Of a DNA stretch of 64,000 bases, positions 1 through 11,351 are shown piece by piece. The position numbers and the translations under genes are program-made. Every line of letters begins with the position of its first letter. Within the stretch, counting starts at the first letter, position 1. Source of the stretch: Engraulis encrasicolus (taxonomy: Eukaryota; Chordata; Actinopteri; Clupeiformes; Engraulidae); the NCBI RefSeq assembly GCF_034702125.1, contig NC_085868.1, positions 23,172,276-23,236,275 on the forward strand, read 5' to 3'. The notes below the pieces were generated by a model. The model was not told the origin of the DNA, made no database searches, and saw only the letters and a program-made list of their open reading frames with translations.

Positions 1-278
1 TAAAACAACAGTGGAAGTGCAAGGTTTCCGTTGGACAGTGACGATATGGAGATTCACCACACCATAGCCAGTAGAGTGAAGGACACTCCTAGCCCAGAGA
101 GAAATATTACTTTTGTTCAGAAAACTATACCAGTACAATGCATCTGATGCAGTTAATTAGCAGAGACAAAGAGGCATTTGTTTAGCCACCACCGCCTTCA
201 CCCCACTTCCCAACAACAGGACAGAAGAAAAGGAGATCTAGGAAATTCCCACGTCATAACAACAGTAAAGTGCATTAA

Positions 279-350
<72 letters not shown>

Positions 351-1124
351 CCCTTTAACCCCTTCCATACAGAGTCTCTTGCATGTTGTTAACAAAATGC
401 CAATCACCCATAATCTTTTACAGCAATATCATTATGTTCAACTTTTTTAATCAAGCAGCGAGTCAGGTCGCCAGTGCACTGAAGTGCACAGTGTGGTCTT
501 TTAATTTCAGCTTCTTGCCAGACTTCTAACGTGTTTACGAGCTGGAGCCGTTTCAAGGAGCAGTCGTGCTGCCGTCATGGTATAAAATCACAGTCTTCTG
601 CTGTATATCCAGCTTCTTGTGTATACGCTCTTTGTGTAGACGGGCCTGCTTGTAGTGTCTTAAATGTATGTCTCATTTTACACTGTGAAACTGAAGACCA
701 TGAAGAAACACTCATTCATTGATTCATTCAACATTACTACAGTACGACATTACCGAAAACCTTAAGCAATAGATTACAAGACCTGGTCATTGCAATTTTG
801 GTGGCAACAAGGTTATGACAGAGGCTCTGCACGAAAGTCAAGTCAAGTCGGCTTTATTGTCAATTTCTTTACATGCACTGGTCATACAAAGAATCTGATA
901 TTACGTTTCTTACTTTCCCATGCAGACATAGACATACCGGTAGACTTTAGGTGTGTACATAGACAATTAGATATAGACAATTAGACATAGACAGTAAGCA
1001 TACATTACACCTATGCAATACCTATACAATACCCATACAGACATATAAAGTGCAAGACTGAGCAACAGCAGACATGCAGTACATGAAGGGGTTTTAGCAG
1101 GGCTGTGCTGGTTGGCTTGAGATG
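1..1124. other. Intergenic or intronic sequence, no gene recognised
   Basis: No exon or open frame resembling a known protein is seen on either strand. It holds a (GA)n microsatellite at about 282-344. A tract at about 837-900 begins with repeated TCAAG units and continues into a TTTATTGTCAATTTC-type sequence, which looks like the reverse complement of a retroposon 3' end. If the exon at 1464-1536 is real, this stretch would lie in that gene's first intron. Confidence 0.5.
282..344. repeat. (GA)n microsatellite
   Basis: About 31 uninterrupted GA units. The open frames on both strands here are dinucleotide translations (Glu-Arg or Ser-Leu repeats) and not proteins. Confidence 0.97.
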
Positions 1125-1132
1125 AGCTATGG

Positions 1133-1448
1133 CAGTGTTTCTCAACAGGGGGGAAACGTGGCTGATAAATAAAATTATGTAATATAATACATATTTGTCT
1201 ACATTGATAAGTTAATGCTAGTCAGTGGAATCTTTCATCTGCCATTTACACACAATAAAGTAAATATAGGTCGCCCCAGTCAGCTGCAACTTCGAACGTA
1301 GGTCGCGTGACGTCTCCAAATGTGTTACTTTTCTAAGCTTGTGTGGTATCGGATGCGATGCCATGTTACGGCTTGTTGGTTTGGGGTGCCTTGAAATTGT
1401 TCATGAATTGAAAGGGTGCCTCGCCTAAAAAAAGGTTGAGAAACACTG
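1133..1448. mobile_element. hAT-type MITE with perfect 8-bp TSD
   Basis: Terminal inverted repeats CAGTGTTTCTCAAC (left) and GTTGAGAAACACTG (right) are perfect over 14 bp. The flanks carry an exact 8-bp target duplication AGCTATGG at 1125-1132 and 1449-1456, the signature of hAT transposition. The 316-bp interior has no transposase frame, so it is non-autonomous. Its right end is 15 bp from a predicted splice donor (1463-1458), so it sits inside the intron of the putative otospiralin-like gene. Confidence 0.9.
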
Positions 1449-1463
1449 AGCTATGGGACTCAC

Positions 1464-1536
1464 CTGAGGAGCTGCAGACGAAGAGCAACACGGCCAGAAG
1501 CAGGAGGAGATGCATAAGGAGATGCTGAGGAGCCAT
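1464..1536 (-). CDS. Putative signal-peptide exon of an otospiralin-like gene (partial)
   Basis: Reading the minus strand from ATG at 1536, 24 codons give MAPQHLLMHLLLLLAVLLFV followed by CSSS, a strongly hydrophobic secretory signal. The frame then runs to a consensus splice donor GTGAGT at 1463-1458 in phase 1. The otos gene 14 kb away has the same arrangement: a 19-codon signal exon ending in phase 1, same strand. I infer a tandem otospiralin-like paralogue whose second exon lies off the left edge. No mature-protein exon is visible in 1-1463, so the family assignment rests only on architecture and neighbourhood. Alternative: the first exon of an unrelated small secreted protein. The ATG context (ATC-ATC before ATG) is acceptable but weak. 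Confidence 0.5.
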
Positions 1537-1595
1537 GATGGTAGAGGAGAGATGTCTTTGGATGGTGGCTGTCTTAGCACACGTGAGCGTGCGTG

Positions 1596-1760
1596 AGTGT
1601 GTGTGTGTGTGTGTGTGTGTTTGTGTATGTATCCGTCTGAAGTCTGTGTACTATACTGTACTGTATGTCTGAAGTGTGTGTGTGTGTGAACATGTGTGAA
1701 GTCTGTGCACTGTATGTCTGAAGTGTGTGTGTGTGTGTGCATGTGTGTGTGAGTGTGATT
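1596..1760. repeat. TG-rich minisatellite upstream of the putative exon
   Basis: TG runs alternate with a repeated block containing GAAGTCTGTG, CACTGTATGTCTGAAG and TG tracts, present about twice between 1635 and 1740. It lies on the promoter or 5' UTR side of the minus-strand exon at 1464-1536. Confidence 0.75.
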
Positions 1761-2055
1761 GGCCGGTGGAGATGCAGCTTCTGTGGAGAGGTGAGTATGT
1801 ATACGGGAAAGGGAAGGGGACAGGGAGAAGGGGGAAGGGGGGCCGGCTCCAGGGCAGAATCCAGGCTCTAGGGCAGTCAGGCTAAACATTCCTGCTCCGA
1901 GAAAACCTGCTTGTTCCCGCACAGGAATGCGCTAAACGCGCCATCACTCTTGCAGACAGAGACGCTCTCTGTATGTATGTCCAGCAGCTACCCCCCTCTC
2001 AGAAAAAAAACCCAGGCAAACCAGACCAAACCAACCCAAACAAACTCTAAAACCG

Positions 2056-2430
<375 letters not shown>

Positions 2431-2570
2431 CATTTATTTGCCACCACAGAGAGTGCTGCCGCAGTGCTTTTCCCCCTGAATCTGAATCACTGGGCCAGAC
2501 TTAAAACGGGGGAGGTGAAAAAAGACCAGAGGCGATTGTTGTGGATGTCATTGGGACACCAAACAAACAG

Positions 2571-2600
2571 AATCACCACCACCACCACCACCACCACCAC
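2571..2600. repeat. (ACC)n trinucleotide repeat
   Basis: About nine ACC/CCA units. It is followed within 40 bp by a TATAAAAGG string (2633) and a CCAAT string (2652), but no open frame follows. Confidence 0.9.
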
Positions 2601-2845
2601 AAGCTTGCATTACCATTGTCGCAATCTGCTCTATAAAAGGTTGTCAGCACTCCAATGGGCCGTAGGAGGCCGGGGGGCCCTTAGCCAATCAGCCTGCTCT
2701 ATTGGCTAGCAGTGCAACAGTGGTGTTTACTTGCCACCTGTCCTGGTTTCACCCACTTTTAAAAGGTCTCTCCTGTCCTGGGAATAAATATATTTCTGAA
2801 TAATAAAAAAAAAAACCTGGATGTTTGACAACACAATCGAAATTT

Positions 2846-4165
2846 CTTTTACAGTTTTTGCCTACTGTTTAAACACTCTAGGCCAATGCTTAAACCAAAG
2901 TAGCATATCGTTAAGTTGTTGATACTATTACTTAAACACATGTTGCTTTACTTTAAACAAAAGTCAAGCATTACACTTTCATACCAGTTTTTGATAAGCA
3001 CTTGCTCCTTTACACAACACACAGACTTCAGCTGTCTGCAGTGCACACAATTTTATACACAAGACACTTTGTTCAAAAGTAAAATCTCAGAGTCTCATTG
3101 TGAAAACAAATCTGCTAAAAAAACAAATCACACTGATGTATGACAAGATTTAGACACAGACCATAAAACAGAGGCTTTCAAAATTAACCACTATTCCGCC
3201 AGTTACAGTTACAAAGTTGCATTCTTTATTATATTGCGCTTATTTTATTTTGCATTTATTTGTTTTACTTTGACAGCGTCTATGCTAAATTCACACCTTC
3301 CTACACTCAAACAAAACAACAAATAGCACAACGGTTCTAAAGAGTAGAATATGGAGTATGGCATTGACTGACTCACGTACTGTAAAACCCAGCCTGATGC
3401 ATGCCACCAAGACTTTTGTCTTCATCATCACATGTCAGGAAATGTGAACGTGATAGTTTGTAGAAATAGTGTAATTTTCAGAACACAACCAAGCACTTTT
3501 GATGACAATTTTGATGACGTCATGTAGATGTCAGCTGCATATTGTGTCTGTGAAAATGTATTGTATTTCATGAAGAATACCTCATACCCAAACAAACAAA
3601 GTATTATGACTATGATTTTCAGTATAGCATGTTGACATCAACCACATATTTATATTAGCCTATATTTAGATGTTTGAACATTTGTGAATATACCCTATAC
3701 AAAAAACAAATGGCCCATAAGCTCACCTACACACTGTTGTTTGACATATATTTTGCTTCAGTTTACTGTAATGTCCTGTTCTGTAAGGTGCAGTTATGTA
3801 TAGCTTTGGATTTTGGGGTCTTGTGAAGATGTGCATTCTGCGAGACTGAATAGACAGTTACAAAAAGAAAGACTGCTGTGTTTTGTATAAAGCAGACAAC
3901 TGTTTTAATGTTGATCTAATTTGTTTTCTCATTTGGTGCTCATGTGGGTCTTTTGACATGAAAGTGAGGTTTTGACAAAAGATCCTTAAGTTTCTATGGC
4001 AATGTTTAGGTTTTGATAGCAGAGTTTCATGTCGGCATATAGGCCAATGTGAAGGGTTTATCTGCAAGTGTTGAGAGTAATTGGCATGTGTGTAGAGTTT
4101 TGAATCTACTATGAGCCAAATTGTGCAAATTGTGTGCAAGCAGTAGGCAAAAAACTGTAAGCAAA
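2846..4165. mobile_element. Possible non-autonomous DNA transposon (short inverted ends)
   Basis: TTACAGTTTTTGCCTACTG near 2849-2867 is matched in inverse orientation by CAGTAGGCAAAAAACTGTAA at 4141-4160. The interior is AT-rich, with a minus-strand open frame (4208-3858, about 116 codons) that I cannot assign. Termini and target duplication are not defined, so the boundaries are approximate. The right part is included in the tandem duplication at 3461-5649. Confidence 0.4.
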
Positions 4166-5649
4166 AAAACTTTTCATCAGGATCCAGGGTGTATTTTTCT
4201 TTGCTCACAAGAAAATTGGGTTGTCAAATGTCCTCTTTTTTTGAAGTGGCAACCCTACTCTGCAGAAAGCAGCTAGGGTACTTACCAGGTATGTCGGCAA
4301 TTCAAAATGATTCACAATTATTCAGACGAGGGGAGAATCTGATGTCTGGGTGACTTGGTAATAAATGTTGGACCCAGCTTTACGGCAAACATTGCAGACA
4401 CTGGGCCAAACATTATGGAAGTCTGACTTTTTAAAAATTTATTACACACTAACTTAGGTCTAGATATATAATATTTTGTAGACACTGTTTTGCATCTTAT
4501 CAGTTTATGGGACCAACATACAATTAAACATAAATGTTAGAAATAGTGTAATTTTCAGAACACAACCAAGCACTTTTGATGACAATTTTGATGACGTCAT
4601 GTAGATGTCAGCTGCATATTGTGTCTGTGAAAATGCATTGTATTTCATGAAGAATACCTCATACCCAAACAAACAAAGTATTATGACTATGATTTTCAGT
4701 ATAGCATGTTGACATCAACCACATATTTATATTATATTTAGATGTTTGAACATTTGTGAATATACCCTATACACAAAACAAATGGTCCATAAGCTCACCT
4801 ACACACTGTTGTGCTTAGAGTGATGTACTGACATATATTTTGCTTCAGTTTACTGTAATGTCCTGTTCTGTAAGGTGCAGTTATGTACAGCTTTGGATTT
4901 TGGGGTCTTGTGAAGATGTGCATTCTGCGAGACTGAATAGACTGTTACAAAAAGAAAGACTGCTGTGTTTTGTATAAAGCAGACAACTGTTTTAATGTTG
5001 ATCTAATTTGTTTTCTCATTTGGTGCTCATGTGGATCTTTTGACATGAAAGTGAGGTTTTGACAAAAGATCCTTAAGATTTTTTGGCAATGTTGAGGTTT
5101 TGATAGCAGAGTTTCATGTCGGCATATAGGCCTATGTGAAGGGTTTATCTGCAAGTGTTGAGAGTAATTGGCATGTGTGTAGAGTTTTGAATCTACTATG
5201 AGCCAAATTTTGCAAATTGTGTGCAAGCGGTAGGCAAAAAACTGTAAGCAAAAAAAACTCTTCATCAGGATCCAGGGTGTATTTTTCTTTGCTCACAAGA
5301 AAATTGGGTTGTCAAATGTCCTCTTTTTTTGAAGTGGCAACCCTACTCTGCAGACAGCAGCTAGGGTACATACCAGGTATGTCGACAATTCAAAATGATT
5401 CACAATTATTCAGACGAGGGGAGAATCTGATGTCTGGGTGACTTGGTAATAAATGTTGGACCCAGCTTTACGGCAAACATTGCAGACACTGGGCCAAACA
5501 TTATGGAAGTCTGACTTTTTAAAAATTTATTACACACTAACTTAGGTCTAGATTTAGATATATAATATTTTGTAGACACTGTTTTGCATCTTATCAGTTC
5601 AGTTGAGCTTCAGTTTATGGGACCAACATACAATTAAAACATAAATGTT
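3461..5649. repeat. 1.08-kb tandem duplication (two copies)
   Basis: Unit 1 (3461-4537) and unit 2 (4538-5649) are nearly identical. For example TAGAAATAGTGTAATTTTCA starts at 3461 and at 4538, and GGGACCAACATACAATTAAA recurs near both unit ends. Differences are scattered substitutions and small indels, such as an extra 16 bp near 4813 in unit 2. Each copy carries the same minus-strand open frame (116 and 106 codons), ending in the same QQSFFL. I do not recognise that protein and it is probably transposon-derived or non-coding. Confidence 0.93.
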
Positions 5650-6277
5650 GCCATTTAGTGTACCACAGCCTCAGGTTTAATTATACCTGCAGTCCCAGGC
5701 CAGACAGGACATAAAAACATCAAATATATAAAATAAAAAGGCTACTCTATCTACAGCACATGATCTTGGCATTGAAAAGCACTGAAAATGCATTTAAATG
5801 ACATATAAAGGCAGCCCTTTGAGCCCAATAGTTCTTCACGAATGTAAAAGAAAAAAAAATCCCTTAAAAAATTCCAGTCCATATAGTATTCTGCACTGCA
5901 TTTGTGCAACACATCTCGGGGCGTGTTTTCTGAAGTTGCCTCGTTGCAGCAGGAAGCATATTTCTAGACAGAGGGAGCAAACAACTTGGGGGGAGACAGA
6001 TGTTTCTCAATATGCAATAAACATGCAAGCCTCTCCGACTGCTTCCATGCGTTTTTAACTCAATTTCCTGCCTTTTAAAGTGAGACTAGGGTCCACCACG
6101 AGGCAAGCCTGAAGCAGCCTCTGGCTCCCCGGAAAATAGAGACTGCACTTGTGGAGGATTACACGGTACCCCTCCTAAAACTCCACTTCCCCAAAAACAT
6201 CAGATTGCTAGGCTGTACTGTAGTCATAGAGACATACTGTACATGGGTGGAATTAGTTTTTGTGTTGTGGTGGTAGG
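5650..6277. other. Intergenic, nothing recognised
   Basis: AT-rich in the left half. No exon, RNA gene or clear repeat is seen. Confidence 0.4.
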
Positions 6278-6557
6278 CAGGGCCGGATTAAGATGGCCTG
6301 GGGCCCCTAGGCTACAGGTAGCTGCGGGGCCCCCAAGACGGCAAATTTCTCTACTAATTATTAGACAGTCATAATTACGACCTAGGAATTAAGGATAACT
6401 TATCTACCAATTGTACTGAACACAACAGATACATTTTCCATATTAAATCTTGTCACAATTTTGCGATTTCTTTCACTTTTGGCCAATCAGGGGCCCCCTG
6501 GCAGCTGGGGGCCCCTAGGCTGCAGCCATATCGAGCCTGTGCATTAATCCGGCCCTG
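6278..6557. mobile_element. hAT-type MITE with perfect 8-bp TSD
   Basis: Inverted termini CAGGGCCGGATTAA and TTAATCCGGCCCTG, with exact 8-bp flanking duplication GTGGTAGG (6270-6277 and 6558-6565). The 280-bp interior contains two copies of a GGGGCCCCTAGGCT block in direct orientation. No transposase frame. Confidence 0.9.
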
Positions 6558-6609
6558 GTGGTAGGAGTGGTGGTGGTGGTGTGGAGGGATCTGGTCTTCA
6601 GGGAAGTCG

Positions 6610-6790
6610 ACACAGGGGGTGGGGGGACAAAGGGGTCAGTTGTCCCAGGCTCAGGAAGATTGGCGCTCCAAAATTGCTCAAAAAATACGCTCCATTAACT
6701 TGGCATGGAGAGAGGGGGGACCTTTCGGATGCCTTTTTCCTCGGCCCGGGAAAAACTGTTAGCGGCCAGGTTAGTCCTCATTTTATCTGA
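6610..6790. repeat. Dispersed repeat, GGTCAGTTGTCCCAGG family
   Basis: GGGTCAGTTGTCCCAGGC and a downstream TTTCGGATGCCTTT block resemble sequence at 49684-49825 and, inverted, at 49437-49560 and 57567-57725, so the window holds at least four fragments of one family. The boundaries are unresolved. Confidence 0.55.
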
Positions 6791-7090
6791 CAACACTGGT
6801 AATAAGGTAGGCCAGCCTATCAGAGAAGAATAGCCTACTAACTCGATTTGGTTAGTTCATTAACCCTTTAGACGTGGAGGTTCACTGGGATTAGCCAGAT
6901 GGCCCAATGCACCTCTGGCTATATGATGGATTATGGATTCCGGTTTAGGGAATAGTAGAAATGAGGATGGCACAGATTTGAACTGCACTGTAAGATGACG
7001 AGAACTAACATGTTCAACACGTCAACATGTCATTGTCACAGTAAAGGACACTTCCCTTTGAAGAAAGAAGGCAAAGAAGAAAAGCGATGA

Positions 7091-7092
<2 letters not shown>

Positions 7093-7163
<71 letters not shown>

Positions 7164-7190
7164 GAAGAGAAAGAGAAAGAGAGAGAAAGA
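7093..7190. repeat. (GAAA)n tetranucleotide tract
   Basis: About 17 GAAA units followed by mixed GA/GAAA purines. The phenylalanine/leucine/serine-rich minus-strand frames across it are artefacts. Confidence 0.95.
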
Positions 7191-8100
7191 GCGGGAAACC
7201 TCATTATTCAAAAGGCGTCTGTTGTGTTGTGGTGTAAGATAACGGACAAGTGCACAGAATCTCTGAGAGACACTGTTTATATTCAAATTTGTGTCTGGTT
7301 CAATTGATCTCATGCATGAGTTCTGTGTTCAGTGACACAGAAAATTATTTGGAGCCTAAGAGTGGAGGAAAATCTCACAATACAAATGGATTTCTAAAAG
7401 AGAGAAGAAAATGCCACAGGTGTGCTTCGGCCAAGGCTATGGCTGACATACTAATCAAATTTCTGTAGTTAATTTCATAGCCAGCACAAACCCACAGCTC
7501 AGCCAACTCTCTTGGTCTTTTTAGGGCAAAATGATGCATGCCAGTTACACTAATTCAGAAATATTTTGCTTGTTTATGTACATGTCTGTCAAACCACGCC
7601 AAAAACATGCTAACCCTAATTCAATTATCTGGGAAAATATTAAGTTTCAGTCTCAGGAGTAGAGGGAGTACTATCCCATGTGGGCCCTGAAACCATGCAA
7701 ACCTCACTTCTCATCCAAAACATCATGTTTTGTTTAAAATCTAATGCCATTAAGTGCATCCACATGTTGTGCAGAACGAAATTCATATGGGCTATTTCAC
7801 TATTTCTCTTTTTGACTGAATTACTCAAAAGCAAGGGAGAGAGCAGTCTCGAAAAAACACACAAAGCACACACAATACCAATACATCTTTTCATGTGTTC
7901 TGAATTATATAGTTACCTTCGAGGAAGGCCGCTGAAATCCGCTATCCACAAAATCTGTTCTCAAAAATACTGATATCTCAAGGATGATTGGCACTATATG
8001 TATGAGTGCCATGTTTGAGTTTGTGTGTGGGGCCTTTGGGGGACATACAGTACTGTACCTGAAGTGCCCCCTTCACTCTCACGCACACACACATGCTTAC
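7191..8100. other. Intergenic, nothing recognised
   Basis: No coding signal, RNA gene or clear repeat border is visible. Short open frames lack codon bias or recognisable motifs. Confidence 0.4.
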
Positions 8101-8190
8101 ATGCACACATTATTACATTACATTACATTACATTACAATGCATTTGGCAGACGCTTTACAACCAAAGCGACTTTCAAAAGAGGACATAAT
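8100..8190. repeat. (ATTAC)n plus dispersed-repeat fragment
   Basis: Repeated ATTAC units lead into GCATTTGGCAGACGCTTTAC and AAAGCGACTTTCAAA. From memory this block is a very common dispersed sequence in teleost genomes. I cannot verify that here. Confidence 0.5.
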
Positions 8191-8439
8191 CAAGCCAACA
8201 TCACAAGCACATACATGCATGCAAGCATGCACACACACGTATGCAGGTAAATGGATACACAATAATTGCAATGTACTCAACAGTATATGTATACTGTATA
8301 TGTCTATTACATATTGTATGTGAGTGTGTTTGCACGCTCCTTTGGAATTGTATTCCTAAACTGTTACCTCTACGAACTGTATAATCTGTAATTCATTTAG
8401 TTTATGATTAATGAATCAAATATGCATACTATATATACA

Positions 8440-8467
8440 CACGCACGCACGCACGCACGCACGCACA
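8440..8467. repeat. (ACGC)n tetranucleotide repeat
   Basis: Six to seven ACGC units in alternating purine-pyrimidine sequence. Confidence 0.9.
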
Positions 8468-8558
8468 CTTAAAAGGTCTGCTGGTCTCATTGACATAGCA
8501 GGTCTCTTCGGGTCCCTGTGCACTCGCAAATAATACAGCCTTGATACATGGTCTAGTC

Positions 8559-8896
8559 CAGTGGTTCCCAACTGGAACAGTCTTAGGACCCAACATTTTC
8601 CACTCTTAATCTGTCACGACCCAATTTTTTTAGCGACACTCGAATGACTGGTTGCATGCTACTATCTCGCATAAACATTCTGATTTTATCTATGATTTTA
8701 TCTATGACGACAGATGACACTAGTTCAATCGCCTATCACCATAAAAGTTGCAAATTGTTGCAGGAAAAGTTGGATGTTTTTTTTTTTTTTAGCGAATCAA
8801 TGAATTACGATTTTTTTTACACCACGGCTCCGCGACCCACCCATGACCCCTCCACGACCCACTTTTGGGTCGCGACCCACCAGTTGAGAAACACTG
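8559..8896. mobile_element. hAT-type MITE (CAGTGGTTCCCAACT family), copy 1
   Basis: Ends CAGTGGTTCCCAACTGG and CCAGTTGAGAAACACTG are inverted repeats. The exact 8-bp duplication GTCTAGTC flanks it (8551-8558, 8897-8904). The interior carries CGACCCACTTTTGGGTCG near the right end and shares long stretches with 12162-12487, including GGAACAGTCTTAGGACCCA. Confidence 0.92.
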
Positions 8897-9262
8897 GTCT
8901 AGTCCATTGACTTAAGTGAGATCAGAATAGCAGGGGTGAATTCAGGTAAATTGGGACACTTTTTTTCCGCATGAATTCACCCTACATTCTTCCTCTTCCT
9001 GTAAATCCTCTCAGTGAGATGGTCTGACAGCAACCCCATCACTGACAAGTTTTCTGTGGTCAGTCAGTGCCTGGAGGAGCCAAGTTCATTACAAAAAGCC
9101 TTTAAGAGTTGCCATGTTTCCTCTACCCAATTGTGTCTGCCGCCCTCTCGGTGTCAAAGCTGCTTCCGCATCAAAGCTTTTACGGCCCCCAGGGTGCCGA
9201 GCATTGCTCTCTCAGGCGGGGTGGGCCGTACCAGCAAACTGTGATCGCTGTTCAAATGACAG

Positions 9263-9425
9263 AGACAAAACAATATAATGACACAACGACGTCAAAACAA
9301 TAGAGTATTCGGCACGACAAAACAATATAATATTCGGCACGACAAAACAATATAACATTCGGCACGACAAAACAATTTAACATTTGGCAAGGCAAAACAA
9401 TATAATATTTGGCAAGTCCCAACAA
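9263..9425. repeat. 25-bp minisatellite, about 6 copies
   Basis: Unit of the form GGCACGACAAAACAATATAA plus ATTC, with the last copies diverging to GGCAAGGCAAAAC and GGCAAGTCCCAAC. No exon overlaps it. Confidence 0.85.
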
Positions 9426-9657
9426 TTACGTTAACAAACCAAACACAAACTCACATTTTATTGTCATATTTTATTGTAAAACACAGCAACAGTGCTCTGC
9501 TTAACTTTCTCCAATTACATTGTCATTGAATTTTATTGTCGTTTTTTAAATTAAAAAACACAAAACTTCTGCTGTGGACCATGCCAAAAACCACGCTGCA
9601 CCACGAGCATCACACTAATAATCAGGCACTGTTACTTCACTTCCATTATGTAGCACT

Positions 9658-9926
9658 CATGGCCGTAACTACCATTGAGGACACAGAGGTCATGTCCCCG
9701 GTATTTTTTTCAGTAATGTAAAATGTATCTATGATGAAAATCGATATATGATCAACAATGATGAATTCTGTCTGTATACGCCACCCCCATTTATCCTCAA
9801 GGCAGTGATTAATGAAAACAAACTTAAGAGTTTGACTGAAGTGTTTGAAGTATTCTAAATGTACAGTATGCAGTACAGCACGCAGTATTTGACCTCGGCA
9901 TTTGAAAATGTCTAGTTACGGCCCTG
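9658..9926. mobile_element. hAT-type MITE with perfect 8-bp TSD
   Basis: Inverted ends ATGGCCGTAACTA and TAGTTACGGCCCTG, with exact 8-bp duplication GTAGCACT at 9650-9657 and 9927-9934. 269 bp, no coding capacity. Confidence 0.85.
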
Positions 9927-9934
9927 GTAGCACT

Positions 9935-10605
9935 ACGTCAGGTAGCATTGTATCAGTCAGTTCACCCCGCTGATAGTCAGCACAACTCTTCAGTTTGATA
10001 TAAAGAATTCTTCAGCAGTCACTTGTTTGAAACGCATACGGTAGTTGGAAGCAGATATTAGGGTTTGACGTTTTAGTAGTACAGTAGGTGCAACCACAGC
10101 TAATGCCACTATTGTAGAGATTAAATGTTTTTGGCTGCTTTTAGTGGATTATCTAAGAAGCATTGCAGTACATTAATTACCAATTCCCAATTCATGTATG
10201 GGCATGAGCTGTGTTTGTACAGTACCATCTGACGTCTCAGCCCAAAAAAAACATCATTGACCCACAAGAACATATGGTGGTAGACCAGCTTCTGAGTCCA
10301 ATCCTTTTTATTAAGAGTATACCCTGTGTGCAGTATGGCGGACCCCACCTCCAGATCCTATGAACGTCTTTTATATTAGGCTTGTGAGGGGCCGATAAGA
10401 GGGTTGGAGAAGGCACCTCATCAGCACCGAGGGAAGGAGAGGGTTGACTGGGTTTATACCTTAAGATTGGAGCAGGTCCCCTGAGGTGGGTGAGGTGGGT
10501 GGGTGGGTGGTTAGTTGAGTTGCATAGCCCAGGTGTGGGACGTGGGGAGACAGGATATGGGTGAGGCCTTAATATGAGAGGCCATCCCCTTCTCACTCCT
10601 CCTGT
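9935..10605. other. Intergenic or distal otos 3' region
   Basis: No gene recognised. An AATAAA hexamer occurs on the minus strand at 10312-10307, about 860 nt past the otos stop codon. It is a possible but unproven polyadenylation signal. Confidence 0.3.
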
Positions 10606-11160
<555 letters not shown>

Positions 11161-11169
11161 AAGGGGCCT

Positions 11170-11351
11170 CTACTCCTCGGGGGCGGGGGGGTCGTAGCCC
11201 AGGCGGCTGGCCGAGGGGAAGTGTGCCCAGAAGGTGCGGGCCAGCTCCTCGATCTTGTCATAGCCGGCGTGGGAGCGAAGCTCCTCAATCCAGCCGAAGA
11301 AGTCCGACGACGTCATCGCCCAGTTGGGCATGCTGTGGGTCTCCCGCACAC
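11170..11351 (-). CDS. otos: otos exon 2, mature otospiralin
   Basis: It starts after the acceptor AG at 11353-11352 and ends at TAG (11172-11170). It encodes 59 residues after completing the split glycine: VRETHS, then [20 protein letters not shown], then the ARTFWAHFP block, ending PAPEE. The ATG at 11358 is intronic (it overlaps the acceptor) and is not the start. The exon is immediately followed by a minisatellite that repeats its last codons, and the adjacent intron edge also carries tandem repeats. Confidence 0.93.

Noticed and set aside
1425..1922. 165-codon minus-strand frame rich in His-Thr
   Set aside because: It crosses CA repeats and reads the putative signal exon in a different frame; no domain is present. 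Only the 24-codon signal exon in the other frame is kept.
2633..2660. TATAAAAGG with a nearby CCAAT
   Set aside because: No exon or open frame follows on the plus strand, and the reverse direction does not fit the flanking minus-strand gene. Chance occurrence is likely.
9263..9425. CRISPR-like spaced repeat
   Set aside because: Units are contiguous with no unique spacers, in a vertebrate genome; it is a minisatellite.
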